From contig JBBBWG010004470.1 of assembly GCA_037176905.1 (NCBI GenBank), forward strand, positions 1 to 29,743: a DNA stretch of 29,743 bases, given 5' to 3'. This stretch comes from Azolla pinnata. Its lineage: Eukaryota > Streptophyta > Polypodiopsida > Salviniales > Salviniaceae. Of the stretch, positions 1 to 10,624 are shown piece by piece. The notes beneath the pieces were generated by a model, which searched no databases, was not told where the DNA came from, and worked only from the letters and a program-made list of their open reading frames with translations. The position numbers were made by a program, and so were the translations under genes. Within the stretch, counting starts at the first letter, position 1. Every line of letters begins with the position of its first letter.

Positions 1-729
1 CCTGAATGTCCATATTTAAGCGCCATAGGAGCATTAATGTACCTTGCGAATGGTACTAGACCTGATATTGCTTTTGCGGTTAATCTCCTAGCAAGATTCA
101 GTTCAACTCCGACCAAAAGGCATTGGATTGACGTCAAACAAATCTTTCGTTATTTACGTGGTACTCAAGATCTGGGTTTATTCTTTAAGAAAAATCAAGA
201 CCTAACCATAGTGGGATATGCATATGCTGGATATCTGTCAGACCCTCACAAAGCATTGTCACAAACTAGGTATGTGTTTCTTTGTGGTGGTACGACCATC
301 TCATGGAAATCAGCAAAGTAGACGATGGTAGCAACATCAACTAACCACTCACTAGATATTATAGCTTTATTTGAAGCAATTAAAGAATGTGTATGGTTGA
401 GAAGAGTAATACACCATGTGCAAAATACATGTGGGTTGAATATGACTTATACACCAACCATCATTTATGAAGATAATTTCGCTTGTGTTGCACAAATACA
501 AACGGGATATGTAAAAACAAGTCTTACGAAACATATATCACCTAAATTCTTCTATATGCATGAATTGCAAAAGAAAGGAGAATTTATGATAACTCTTACC
601 AAGACTAGTGAAAATCTTGCAGATTTATTTACTAAGTCTTTGCCAACTAGCATTTTTGAAAAATTTGTCCAAGGTATTGGCATGAGAAGGATGAGAGATG
701 TGCATAAATCAGGGGGAGCACTACCCTAA
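1..729 (+). pseudogene. Ty1/copia pol fragment: reverse transcriptase C-terminus and RNase H, decayed
   Basis: One frame runs from the window edge to a stop at 727-729 and has the hallmarks of the copia pol C-terminus. TRPDIAFAVNLLARF is the end of reverse transcriptase, followed by the RNase H segments GYAYAGYLSDPHKA, SWKSAK, STNHS, ECVWLR, YEDN and the tail ENLADLFTKSLP. It is interrupted once, by TAG at 319-321, directly after SWKSAK where the family normally has a glutamine codon (a CAG-to-TAG change would explain it). The first RNase H catalytic Asp (family GYADAGY) is Tyr here. The STNHS..E segment also looks altered, reading LD where a Glu is usual. It therefore looks dead. The 5' part of the element lies outside the window. 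A polypurine tract and an LTR follow in the expected order. Family assignment is firm; lineage is not determined. Confidence 0.93.
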
Positions 730-957
730 CATTGCCCTAAAGATTGGTAAAGTTATCGTGTAGATTAACTTGTAGTTGTACTCTTTTTCCTTAGTAAGTT
801 TTCCTTGAAGTTTCTCACATTTAGGTTTTAACGAGGCAACAATACAATATAAGTAACGTATACTATGTACGCTTTCTCCTATCATTTTTTCCCATTGGAT
901 TTTTAGAAAGAGTTTTAATGAGGCATTTGTATAACGCGGTATTCGCCCAAGGGGGAC
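730..957 (+). other. copia 3' untranslated spacer ending in a polypurine tract
   Basis: Noncoding stretch between the pol stop and the LTR. It contains two related motifs, TTTTAACGAGGCA (near 826) and TTTTAATGAGGCA (near 912), a pattern common in plant copia 3' spacers. It ends in CCCAAGGGGGAC at about 946-957, which fits the polypurine tract that primes plus-strand synthesis and abuts the 3' LTR. A second G-rich tract, AGGGGGAGC (712-720), lies at the pol stop and is a less likely primer because no LTR-like start follows it. Confidence 0.65.
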
Positions 958-1356
958 TATTATGAAACTGAGTGGGTCGTCCCACTCCTATCTTTCTGCA
1001 CGCCTTCTATTTCTGGCATGTAACTCTCCTGCTTCTAAATCGGAAGAGAACCCTCTTGAAGCTTCTGAAGAAAACAAAGTTCTCATCCCTCCTATTTAAG
1101 GAGTGGGACTAGAGATAGGCTCATACCAAAATAGCTTCTCTCTACAAGTATATAAACATTAGTAGTGTTAGGAGAGGTCTTAGAGAGAAAGAGAGAGTGA
1201 CTGCCCAAGAGATAGTACGTGTGAGAGATCATCATCATCAATATCAATATAATTATTCTCTCTCTCCATCTATATCTATCTGTGTGTGTGTGTGTATCTC
1301 TGGAGTTTCTTCTTATCTGATGCGTTGATCAATTACGGACGACGCGTTTTACAACA
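958..1356 (+). mobile_element. 3' LTR of the left copia element
   Basis: About 399 bp, starting TATTATGAAA right after the polypurine tract and ending in ACAACA. The usual TG start would be altered to TA by one base. TATA-like motifs lie at 1093-1100 (TATTTAAG) and 1149-1157 (TATATAAAC). They are followed by a CT- and GT-rich stretch (about 1255-1305), as is common in the R/U5 part of plant LTRs. The boundaries come from the tract position and end sequence only, because the partner LTR is outside the window. No target-site duplication can be tested. Confidence 0.6.
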
Positions 1357-2601
1357 CATATCTCAAAAGGGATTTTTTATAAAGTAACTCTAATGATGAT
1401 GAAAGGAAGGTTAAATAAATATGAGAATGACAACGACAAGGCGATAAAAAGCAAAGATTGTGATGTAGTGCCTCTAGCAACAATAACAATGGTGGTGATA
1501 TCGCTAAATACATTAAAGGTAGAGGTGATGACAAGGTGGCCTATTGCTTTCAATGGATGGCATTCAAATTATTATAAACACACTAACTGGTAACTTAAAA
1601 AAACTTTGAGTGAAGACAATACAAACTCCAAAATAATGGATAAAGATAACTTGGGAAGTTATATTGAGCAACAAAAAAAGTTAAAAGATAAGAGTCAAGA
1701 AAGAGATGAAATAAAATAAGAAGACTATTATTGATATATTTGTAGCTAGCATTAAATCCCTTGATATGAATCAAGGAAATTATGAGTTTATAAAACTATT
1801 TGAAAACATATGTAATGAGATGAAAATATTTGGAGTAACTTCTTTTATAAAACTATTTGAAAACATACGTAATGAGATGAAAATATTTGGAGGAATGGAT
1901 ATCAGTAAATTACTAAAACTACATGATGTATATTTAAAGATTAAACTCAAAGAGATACAAATTCTATATAGCCTAAATTGGGATTATTTAAGCAAGAATT
2001 AGCTATAACTCATCACATGGCACATCTCATATAAGATATCACCAATACGAAGTTCTTCAAATTCCCACCATCAATGGGTTTCTGAACTAGACTTGAATCA
2101 ATGACTTCTCTAAATACGTGCAAGGTTCATAGTTACCAAGCAATCCTCGTGATAATTTGTTTTAAAAGATGCTCAAGAAGGTAAATCATCATTAACATTG
2201 TACATCCAGCGATCCTCATGACTACAAAATATTGCTATTGGAGGTGCATTGGTTGCTATTTTTACAATCAGCAAACAAACAAAGAAACAATCAGGTGATT
2301 CTCTGGCTGTATATGAAATGAACAATTGATTCTGCATCTCCTCCAACATAAAGAGTTCATTCCAAATTTGACAGAAAAACGCCTGATGTAGCACACATTG
2401 TTACTGAGGACAAAATGGATGAATTCATATGCCACTTCAGATAGAAGCTAATCTCACTCCATAGCTGATACTATAACAATATAGTACAAAAAATTCGGTG
2501 GTTCCTCGTCAACTCTGTATGTACATTTCAAACTACAGCCCATGAAAAAATATAGATCTTCTCAAAAAAATTGCCTCACAGTCAATCGTCAACAAATAAT
2601 C
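1357..2601. other. AT-rich spacer, with an in-frame 57-bp tandem duplication
   Basis: There is no convincing gene. Two short plus-strand open stretches (1393-1593 and 1766-2002) match no family I recognise; they may be remnants of the flanking element or of another repeat. The second holds a 57-bp direct duplication (1787-1843 and 1844 to about 1897), which repeats a 19-residue stretch containing FIKLFENI and NEMKIFG. About the last 150 bp should include the 3' untranslated region of the minus-strand gene that stops at 2602. Confidence 0.5.
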
Positions 2602-5600
2602 TCAATCATAACAGATTCCGGATTCCGTTCCATGTAAATCAAAATTTATGTATTGTAAAATGTCATCCTCGTCATCCCCCAGACTGGTCATGTCTTGATT
2701 GTCGATATCATTCACAGACAAGTGAGTCCCAGTCTGTTGATCTAACAGCAATGGGATGGCATCCTGACCTTCTCTGCTGCATACATTTGACATCATCGAT
2801 GCATATTTTGCATCGGCTATCAACTCATTCAAGGTAGCGGCTTCCCTTAGGCCTTGATGCTTACAGATTGCATCATGAGATGAGTGATAGTAATCCCCCA
2901 TATCATTATAGTACCGTCTCCAAGAGCAAGCTTGAATCTCCTTCTCACTTTCTGTGCTAGAAGAATCCATGAGGACATATGGATGGATAAGAGTCGAAAG
3001 CTTATCAACAGTAGACTGATTCTGTAAGCTAATCAATTCATTATGCCGGCTATGTGACTTGAAAGGGGTAGATAATTGGCCACTACCAGCAAGCCAATCC
3101 ATGAAAGGCTGGTTTTGTTTGCCACTTGAAGGCGAACCTTCGGTTAGCCTACTGATGGAAGATTGATTCTCAGAAGAGAAACCAGATCTTGAAACATCAT
3201 TGGATTGGTTGTCATTCTTACCAGATGGTTGTGCTAATATCATATCCTGGTCCTTATGATCTGTAAAATCCTGGAGAAGTAACACCGATGCAAGCGATGC
3301 ATCTTCAGTCAGCCCATCAATATCAAAAGACTCTTTGTTGTTATCAACAGATGAGTTTCCAGCTTCCCAATTCCTTTGTTCCACATCAACATCTTCAGGC
3401 TCTTTAGAACTTGGTGCCACACATATTTCAGTGGATTCTGACGCAGTAAGAATCTTCTCTTCAACAGGAAAATTCTCTACTGAAGCTGTTTGACCCAACA
3501 AAACACCCCAGCTAAGAGCTTCTTTCGCCGCCAGCCATGGAAAATGCTTCAAGACAGCAGGTGGTTTTTGTTGTAGGAAAGAGTTGTTGACGATGAATCT
3601 GCAACACTGTAAAAGATAGCTACTCTCCTGTAACGCAGCAGAAACGTGTTGTAATGGTGGATTTTTCTTTTCCTTGTTACTTCTACACTCTGCATGGTTC
3701 TTATAGCATTGACGGAAAGTAGATACATCGCAAGCTAACCTTTTTACCTTAAAACCACAACCACTTGATGCTTCATCAAGATTCTTCTGTGACAATGTGT
3801 TATATGCATTTTCTTTTAAATTCCGAGTGACATTATCTAACTCGTTAGATCCATCTACGGTTATGTGACTTCCATCATCACCCTCAGTTGTTCTGTTAAC
3901 TTTCTCATCAGCAATGCCATTTGCATTCAACTCTATGCTTCCTTCATCGCTATTATGGCTGCCATGGACACCATTATGAATGACTTCTGCATTAACATAA
4001 TTCGAGCTTTCTGCCTGGGGTGTTACTCCACTACTTCTCTCATTCTCAGACACATCAGTCACAACTTCACTATGTGTAGCAGAAAGAACTCCACTGAGCG
4101 TTTTAGAGAGGATCTTAGACTCACTTGCTTTGCTTCTTATACGCTTATTTGCTCTGTTTTCTTTATCTTCATGATACTCCGTGGCATCTGAAATGACAGG
4201 AGTTCTTGTATTCAGACTATTACATGAAATCTCCGAGTCATTTCTAGTGAAATCTTTCTGCTTCCTGTTAAAACCATTCGGTTGACTTCTAGCAATTTCC
4301 ATTTCAGCAATGTCTCTCTCATTAAGCTCAATTGTCCGAAATTTTCTGAGTGTTCCACAACACTTCACATTTGTCGCTCTTGTGGCAAGATCTCTGTCAT
4401 GAATACCACATGCCTGATTTTCTTCTATTTCTCCCTCAGATTTGTCGTGACCATCATTATGTTTTAACGCAGGAATTCTTTCGCAAATGTGTCCATTATT
4501 TTTATTTGATTGTTGAAATCTATCAACAGTCTTTTTCATTGACTGCCAAGCAAAGCAGCCCAAATAAATATACATCAATAATCAAAATCCATAAAATATT
4601 TGTGTTTTGCAACTTCACCTGTAAATTTTCCAACGACCTTCTGTGTGCATTTTGTTCAATTACTGCCTGCATTAGCAACGAATTCAACAATAAAACATCT
4701 GACATAGCAGTGTCAGGTTAACCATATGTCTGTCAATTCATACCTTATGTGAGGTCTTCAGGAAAGTTGATGAACAATTGTTCGGATGTTTTGGATGCAA
4801 CTGTGGCTCCTCTTTTTCACGTTTTGTGTTCTGATATACCACACTCCTAAATTGTGAAGGTCACTTGGTCAGCAAAATAAATCGAAACAAAGAAGCTTAT
4901 GTTTCTAGTCCTATGAACTTATCTAGCCAGGCATATGCCATTATATAAAGTAATATTAACATGCATTGATACATACTGTTCATTGCTCCATGTTGTCTCT
5001 GTAATCTCATATCCAGCAATGCTCTGTTCCCTTTCTATTTTTCCTTTAAACAACAAAAAATTTAGAAGCTGGAATTTAGCACACTTAAGGATATATAGCA
5101 TTGTGATGCACAGAGAATGTTATATTTGATAGTTTTGCAAAGAATTGTCAAATTCATATTATTCAAAGATGCCATCAGTTGGTAAACAGGAGTATGTCAA
5201 AATTGCAACATAAAACCATGGTATAAACAGTAACTCACTTAAAATTTGGAATTCGCCTTGGATTTTATTTGACTAAGGCAGTTAATAATACCTTTTCTTC
5301 CGGTTTAAAATTGCTTCTTCAGCGTATGTTGGTTCAATAGCTTAAACAGCTTATGGGGTTATTCTCATATTCTGAAAATAATAAAACTTAAAAGAAATAA
5401 TTTATAACTTTATTTGTTAAGAAATTTCTTTTTTAAATGATTCGAGATTGATCTGAGATTGAAGAGGTTTTGTGTTTGTAGAACTTTAGAACTCTGCAGT
5501 TCACAATGGTTTGGTTTGGTTTGGTTCAAGTTCACAACCACTTGATGGATAGAGTCTAACAGACCACAATTCCGAATTCACTTTCCTCTAATACCATCTA

Positions 5601-8600
5601 ATACCAAGGAAACTGGCAGGGTCTTCAGTCTGAAACATAACTTGGTCAGACTCTACACTATTGAGCCATCTTGGCAAGCAGGGCATTGACATCATTAACA
5701 ATAAGGTCTCTAACAGTATTGTTCCAAGAAAGTGTTTGCACTCCTAATAGTAATGTCTATATTAAGTTGAACTTCACTCTTCTATAATCTACAAGACTCC
5801 TCGTTATGGGTCTACATAGTACTAATGACCGCGTTTTCAATTAAAGAAAGCACCACAACTTAGCTGAGGGTCATTTTACGTCACAAGAGAGCAATAACAG
5901 CTTTTACTTGGTCGGGGGGGGGGGGGGGGGGGTCAGAGAGAATTCTGCATTCACCTCAATAACTAATAATAGGATATTCTCATGGAGAAAAGAGGAAAAA
6001 ATGCATAAAAACTTCTGTTCCTTAACATACGAAATAGGTCCAATGTTTTCTATATTCAACACTAGCATACAAGCTCGCCAGTGTGAAACTTCACTGATTT
6101 CACCATTAAAAGAACACGTATTTTCTGTAACTCTGTGTGCGTGTTTGTTTGTGCGGGGGAGAAGGGGATCTGGACTCATTAGTTTGTGACTCAATTACCA
6201 AAAGCATGTTCATTTATATACAGAAAACACAATGCCTACCTGATGCTTCCGATCTGAATCTTTGCATGGCACTACTTTCATCTCGTTTAAGAGAAGCATC
6301 TAAGTTGATTGGACTCTTGAATTCATCTCCAAACTGAGAATAATGTCGTTGTTTGAGATCATTACTGAAGACACAGAGTAAGCATTAGAAAAACTTCAAA
6401 ATAAAATTGCATCGTCTAGGAAATTCCATTTGTTACAAAATAACCCTCACTTGTCTTCTAATATTTGAAGGTTTTCCCCCTGTGTTTTGGATTCTGAATT
6501 CTGTGAATCATTCTCTAAGATTGTTTCGTTCTTCCCTGAATTGTTAAAGACACGAAATTCCTTACGTAACAAGCAATAAATGTAAGCTATCAAAGGTAAA
6601 TAAGTTTCTGGAAAGCAATATTCAAATGATTATCAGGAAAGAGACTACTGCTTATCAAAGGTTTGTATACCTCCGAAACTTGAACAAGAATAAGATGCAT
6701 CTGATTCAATGGGTTTGTTCAAAGGAGTGCTAGCAGAATTTGAAGGTTTGCCCTCCACCATGCAAAGCATTTTCTCCTCTTGAATTCCTGGAGCAGATAA
6801 ATACGCATCCACAGTAGAAGAAGAACGGCATGAACTGTATCTTGAAAGTTCTGAACCGGGTTCAAAATTTTCCTGCTGATTCCTTGGTGGATACCACTTA
6901 TTTGAACGTATCTCTCTATCTGGCCTATTCTGATGTGAATGGTTTCCTTGAAAGTATTTTGTAAACTTGAATGCATTCCTGGAATACTGTAAAGGAATGA
7001 TGTTAGCAAATATCTTGTTATCCCCAATTAACTTCTCCTCTGAAAAAACGAGTATATGAACTCGATCACCATGCAAATGAAAATTTCCCCAACTCTAAAC
7101 GGGAATGTTTTGTGGGAATTCAGAAGGCTATGAATATCAGTTTCAAATATGAAATGAATTGGTAGCCACAATCTTTAATATCAACATAACATGTTTCTGG
7201 ATGGAAAGAGGGACATATAAATACCTCTTCATTCAGATGCCAAAATATACTCCGATACATAAAAAGGAAAAGAATAGGAAACGAGAGTGTACATCCATCT
7301 CATCTTGGAAACAAATAAACTACGACGAAAAATAACAACTACTCAAAAAAGTGTCCAATAACTACGTAAAACACCACAACAGGAGATATAAGTTTCAACT
7401 AGGATTTACCCGGTAAGGTTTTAGGGTTTAGGGTCTCAAAACACCACCAAAAGAAGATAAGTTTAAGGGTTTAGGATTTAGGATATAGAGAGTCGTACAC
7501 GACTTACAATTACCTGGGAAATGCCACCTCTCCTGGATGTTGCATTTCCCCAGCTGTTTGCTTCGCTGGATTTATAGTTTCTTTGACTTGGTGGTATTGT
7601 TGCCATTTGTGTTTCTTGTGGATGCGGTTGTGGTTGAGGTTGCAAAAGTGGCTGTAGTTGTAGCTGAGGTGCTGGTGGTGTTGGTGTTTGAGGTGTTTGG
7701 TTTGATTGAGTAACCAATGGGGTAGCCATATAAGAATGTGCATTCATATTCATCACCGGAACTCCAATAACGGTTGCACCAGCATCATATGTCTGGAAAT
7801 TAGTCTCACGTGCTCCGGCTGCGGAAGGGAGCTTTGTCGACGCATATGTGGAAGAGTTATCCTGGCATTGTGTCTCAGGAAATGGCTGTGGATGGGGATG
7901 ATTTGGATATGAGACACCCTGATATGGGGTTTGAGACATCGATTGCAGATATGGATTCTGTTGATTCAAGCACTGTGGATACTGATATGGATGCAGATCA
8001 TGGAGTCGTTGATATGCATGCATATGTGGATGACCATGCGATTGCTGATATGAATGTGGGTGATCATATGCACGCAGTTGTGACGGTGCTTGTTGTGTAC
8101 TCAAAGTATTTTGATGTGGATGTGAAGTGCTTTGATGTGCATATGATGTACATTCGGGCAGCTGTTGATGCGGGTGCTGATCATGCAGATGCGATACCTG
8201 TGTATGTGCTGCATGAGGGTGCTGTGGATGTGATACATGCGGCGTAAGTGAGTTTTGTGAAAGGGATTTATGCGAATGTAGATCACGTGATTGTGATATG
8301 TGGGGATCATATACATATGACATGCGGTGATCGCGCACGTATGGTGTGCGGAGGTCGTGTGCATGCGATATATGTGAATATGCATTGGGTGTATGTGCGG
8401 AATGCGGCTGTGTATGTGCATCCTGTGTGTGTGCTGGATGTGGTTTTGCGGATGGATCATGTTGTTGTTGTGCCACATATGGTTGAGAATGTGGATTGAA
8501 TGTGTGAGCTATATGTGCTTGTGTATGCAAATCATGCATGTGTGCTAAATGTGGCGGTGCATGCCGATCGAATGCGTGAGCTAAATGCGGTTGTGTTGTG

Positions 8601-8849
8601 TGCGGATCAAGTGAGTGTGCTATATGTGGTCGTGTGCGTGGATCATGTGGATGTGCATGATGATGCAGCGTACCCGCAATTCCCATTCCAGCACTGGCAT
8701 TGTTCTGAGAAAGATGCATCGAGCTCTCGGATCTAGCAACACTGTCATCGTGTCGAGGTTCGAAGCCCGGAGGATACGCTGTTTCATTTGACTGAAGGGC
8801 AGAAGAAGCAGCAGATGGGGCCTCAGCCACAACATTCCGATTCGAACAA

Positions 8850-8880
<31 letters not shown>

Positions 8881-9208
8881 CGAATGCAGCATTCGGAGAT
8901 ACCACATCTGCATCCGAAGATGGATAAGGAAGAGTCGCATCCTTATCTTGCCGCGGATCTAGGGCCTTCTGGCAAGGAGCTGCGAACTCCTTGTGATGGA
9001 ACCGTTGATAGCTGGTTCGAGGAGCGGCGGCATCATCCTCCGATCCGACATTATTCTGCCGCATCCCGTGGCCATGGTGCACTGATGTGGCGGAGGAGCA
9101 AGAAGGAGGAGGGAGTGCGGGAGGACTTACTTGGGCAGCAGAAGGGGCCGGATTCTTCAGGGAAGCGGCAGCACCGTGGAGGAAGAATGGTTGAGGAGGA
9201 GGAGCCAT
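2602..9208 (-). CDS. Large plant protein of unknown function, 8 exons, 1,459 residues
   Basis: Exons in order on the minus strand: 9208-7514, 6986-6671, 6535-6451, 6364-6240, 5043-4977, 4846-4744, 4666-4619, 4542-2602. Every join is GT-AG and keeps phase (0,1,2,1,2,0,0), giving 4,380 nt with one terminal TGA. The start GGCCATGGCT has good plant context. Visible features: Pro/Ala-rich N-terminus (1-40), ten Ser (111-120), PPGFEPR (146-152), His/Pro-rich 12-residue repeats (about 188-310), His/Gln/Pro-rich low complexity to 540, acidic SEGEIEE (848-854), a basic NKRIRSK that could be a nuclear signal (945-951), a hydrophobic patch around FPWLAAKEALSW (1147-1158), a Trp/Tyr-rich segment near 1371-1416 and an acidic C-terminus. 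There are no obvious membrane segments and no catalytic domain I recognise. A nuclear role is only an inference. For exon 1, a donor 6 nt further on (after 7508, GTAAGT) is also in phase and would add two residues. Confidence 0.8.
5914..5932 (+). repeat. Poly-G homopolymer, 19 bases
   Basis: Nineteen consecutive G lie in the 1.2-kb intron between exons 4 and 5 of the large minus-strand gene (poly-C in the transcript). The exact length is uncertain, since such runs are prone to sequencing and assembly error. Confidence 0.85.
8279..8647 (-). repeat. Degenerate 36-bp coding repeat for a His/Pro-rich 12-mer
   Basis: Within exon 1 of the large minus-strand gene, residues about 188-310 are built from diverged copies of a unit of about 12 residues resembling HDPHTQPHIAHT. 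Examples are LDPHTTQPHLAHA, HDLHTQAHIAHT and QDAHTQPHSAHT. The first seven or so copies are clear and later ones fade into HD/H-rich sequence. The frame stays open throughout, so unit changes have been in multiples of three. Confidence 0.8.
8849..8881. repeat. GAT/ATC trinucleotide microsatellite coding for poly-Ser
   Basis: An uninterrupted run of GATGAT on the plus strand reads TCA codons on the minus strand and gives the ten-Ser run at residues 111-120 of the large protein. Length variation would change the protein without a frameshift. Confidence 0.85.
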
Positions 9209-9210
9209 GG

Positions 9211-9480
9211 CCTTCTTCTTCCTTCTTCCTCCTTCCTCCTTCTTCTTCCTTCTTCCTTCTTCCTTCTTCCTCCTTCCTCCTTCTTCTTCCTTCTTCCTTC
9301 TTCCTTCTTCCTTCTTCCTTCTTCCTTCCTTCTTCCTTCTTCTTCCTTCTTCCTTCTTCCTTCTTCCTTCTTCCTTCTTCCTTCTTCCTTCTTCCTTCTT
9401 CCTTCTTCCTCTTCTTCTTCTTCTTCCTTCTTCCTTCTTCCTTCTTCCTTCTTCCTTCTTCCTCTTCTTCTTCTTCTTCC
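9211..9480. repeat. 270-bp pure polypyrimidine/polypurine tract built on a TTCTTCC heptamer
   Basis: All 270 bases are C or T on the plus strand, mostly as tandem TTCTTCC heptamers with short TTC runs. On the transcript of the minus-strand gene this is GGAAGAA-rich leader sequence ending two bases before the start codon at 9208. Because seven is not a multiple of three, the tract is open in several frames on both strands and creates spurious Glu/Lys/Arg or Phe/Leu/Pro/Ser open stretches. Long mirror-like purine tracts of this kind can form triplex (H-) DNA. Confidence 0.95.
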
Positions 9481-9549
9481 ACCTCTGCTGGTGTTGCTGC
9501 TGCTGCTTCTGGTCACACCTCTGTCTCGCTCTGTTGGTGGGCGTTTGAG

Positions 9550-9639
9550 CTACAATGGGGAAGAAGAGGCCGGGGAGATGGAGATGGAGATGGAGCCTGC
9601 CATGACCATGGCCATGGCCATGACCAGGTCCAGAAGCAT
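9550..9639 (-). other. Possible upstream ORF in the leader of the large minus-strand gene
   Basis: A 29-codon ORF starts ATG at 9639-9637, contains a run of alternating Met/Ala codons (ATG GCC ATG GCC ATG), and ends TAG at 9552-9550. It lies 341 nt upstream of the main start. It matters only if transcription starts above 9639. The neighbouring CT-repeat region (about 9695-9727) is a plausible start zone, but nothing in the sequence fixes it. Confidence 0.35.
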
Positions 9640-9695
9640 GGCAGATGCTGATGGTGGTGGTGATGTTGATGGTGCTGGTGAGCTTCTTTCTCTTC

Positions 9696-9726
<31 letters not shown>

Positions 9727-9930
9727 AGGGTTTTAAGAGAGGGTTTTTGTTCTAAGATCTTGATGAGCTAGCTATATGGGGTTTTAGGGTTAATGCTAGG
9801 GTTTAAAGAGGGGTTTTTGTTCTGAGATCTTGATGAGCTCTGTCTGGGGTTTGTTCTAGGAGCTTGATAAGCTCTGGGGGTTTTAGGGTTAGGGTTTCAG
9901 GGCTTTTGGGGTTTAGGGTTTCGAGGTTTT
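9727..9930 (-). promoter_or_regulatory. Telomere-box cluster upstream of the large minus-strand gene
   Basis: About 200 bp with at least seven copies of AGGGTTT or AGGGTTA on the plus strand, that is AAACCCT on the gene's strand. The telo-box AAACCCTA is a known promoter element of plant growth-related genes. A unit with TTTTTGTTCT and GATCTTGATGAGCT is repeated (about 9738-9768, 9808-9840, and a weaker copy at 9845-9877). The G-rich strand at 9877-9920 has four or more G3 runs and could fold into a quadruplex. Promoter role is inferred from position. Confidence 0.5.
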
Positions 9931-10624
9931 CAGGGAGGATCTGTCCTAGTTTGCCCCATGTGTCAAACCCCAAAGATCTGATTCGATTCCATTACTTGCA
10001 AGTCTTTTTTATCGTTGCCGCCGCCAGCTAATAGTGGATGATCTCTAACTATGTATTATAGATAGACAGAAAGAGAATTGTGATAGTGGAGCTCCGACAT
10101 TGCGAATCCTCTCGTAATTATTTAATTTCGATGAGACCATTCCATCGCCATAACAGTAACAAACGGGATCGCTTCGAGAGTTTTCTGCCTTTGGAACCGG
10201 TTTGATGAGGACAGACAACACGCTTCCAAAGCTCATAAACTACCGAATGTTCAGGTTGGGATGCCCTTTGAAAAAAATCGCCCGCGATGACAAAAAGGAA
10301 GATATCTCGAAAAACCATGCTCCATTATCACGAGCGCTAACACAGAATAGTTTATGTTGATGTTCAAACTCGTGACCTCTGCATATAAAGGTCATGATCT
10401 TGTTTCGTTTTATAAGTGTCGTATTCTAACATTGGCTGATATCTTAAATAGTCGGTGTGTTCCCATTGTCAAAATGAATCATGACAATCAAATGCCAACC
10501 ATGTATGATAGTCACATTGCGAGCATGCATGATATCTGTTTAGTACAAATAGTCGAGTGTTTTCAGTATTGGACCATTCCGATTCAAACATCAATATTTT
10601 AGTGCTACCCCTGATACCTTTTTC
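9931..10624. other. Spacer without recognisable genes
   Basis: Short open stretches on both strands (for example 10354-10602 plus and 10045-10318 minus) show no family resemblance, no splice context and no composition bias that would support coding. I see no RNA gene or mobile-element end here. Confidence 0.5.

Noticed and set aside
1055-1075. Heat-shock-like GAAGCTTC in the left LTR
   Set aside because: Only two pentamers are in register, below the three usually needed, so it was not called.
5904-6194. Open stretches on both strands around the poly-G run
   Set aside because: They lie in the intron between exons 4 and 5 of the large gene; neighbouring exons join in phase without them.
7706-8736. 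A chain of plus-strand open stretches opposite exon 1 of the large minus-strand gene
   Set aside because: They mirror the His-rich coding repeats of the minus strand, whose codon bias keeps the opposite strand open. They lack splice logic, domains and plausible starts.
9051-9736. Glu/Lys/Arg-rich and Phe/Leu/Ser-rich open stretches on both strands
   Set aside because: They are created by the heptamer pyrimidine tract, which is open in several frames; the composition is purely that of the repeat.
9727-9930. Chromosome end or interstitial telomere array
   Set aside because: The TTTAGGG-like motifs are scattered and degenerate among other sequence, not perfect tandem repeats. They fit promoter telo-boxes better.
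10354-10602. 82-codon plus-strand ORF
   Set aside because: No recognisable motif, promoter or splice context; expected by chance in AT-rich DNA.
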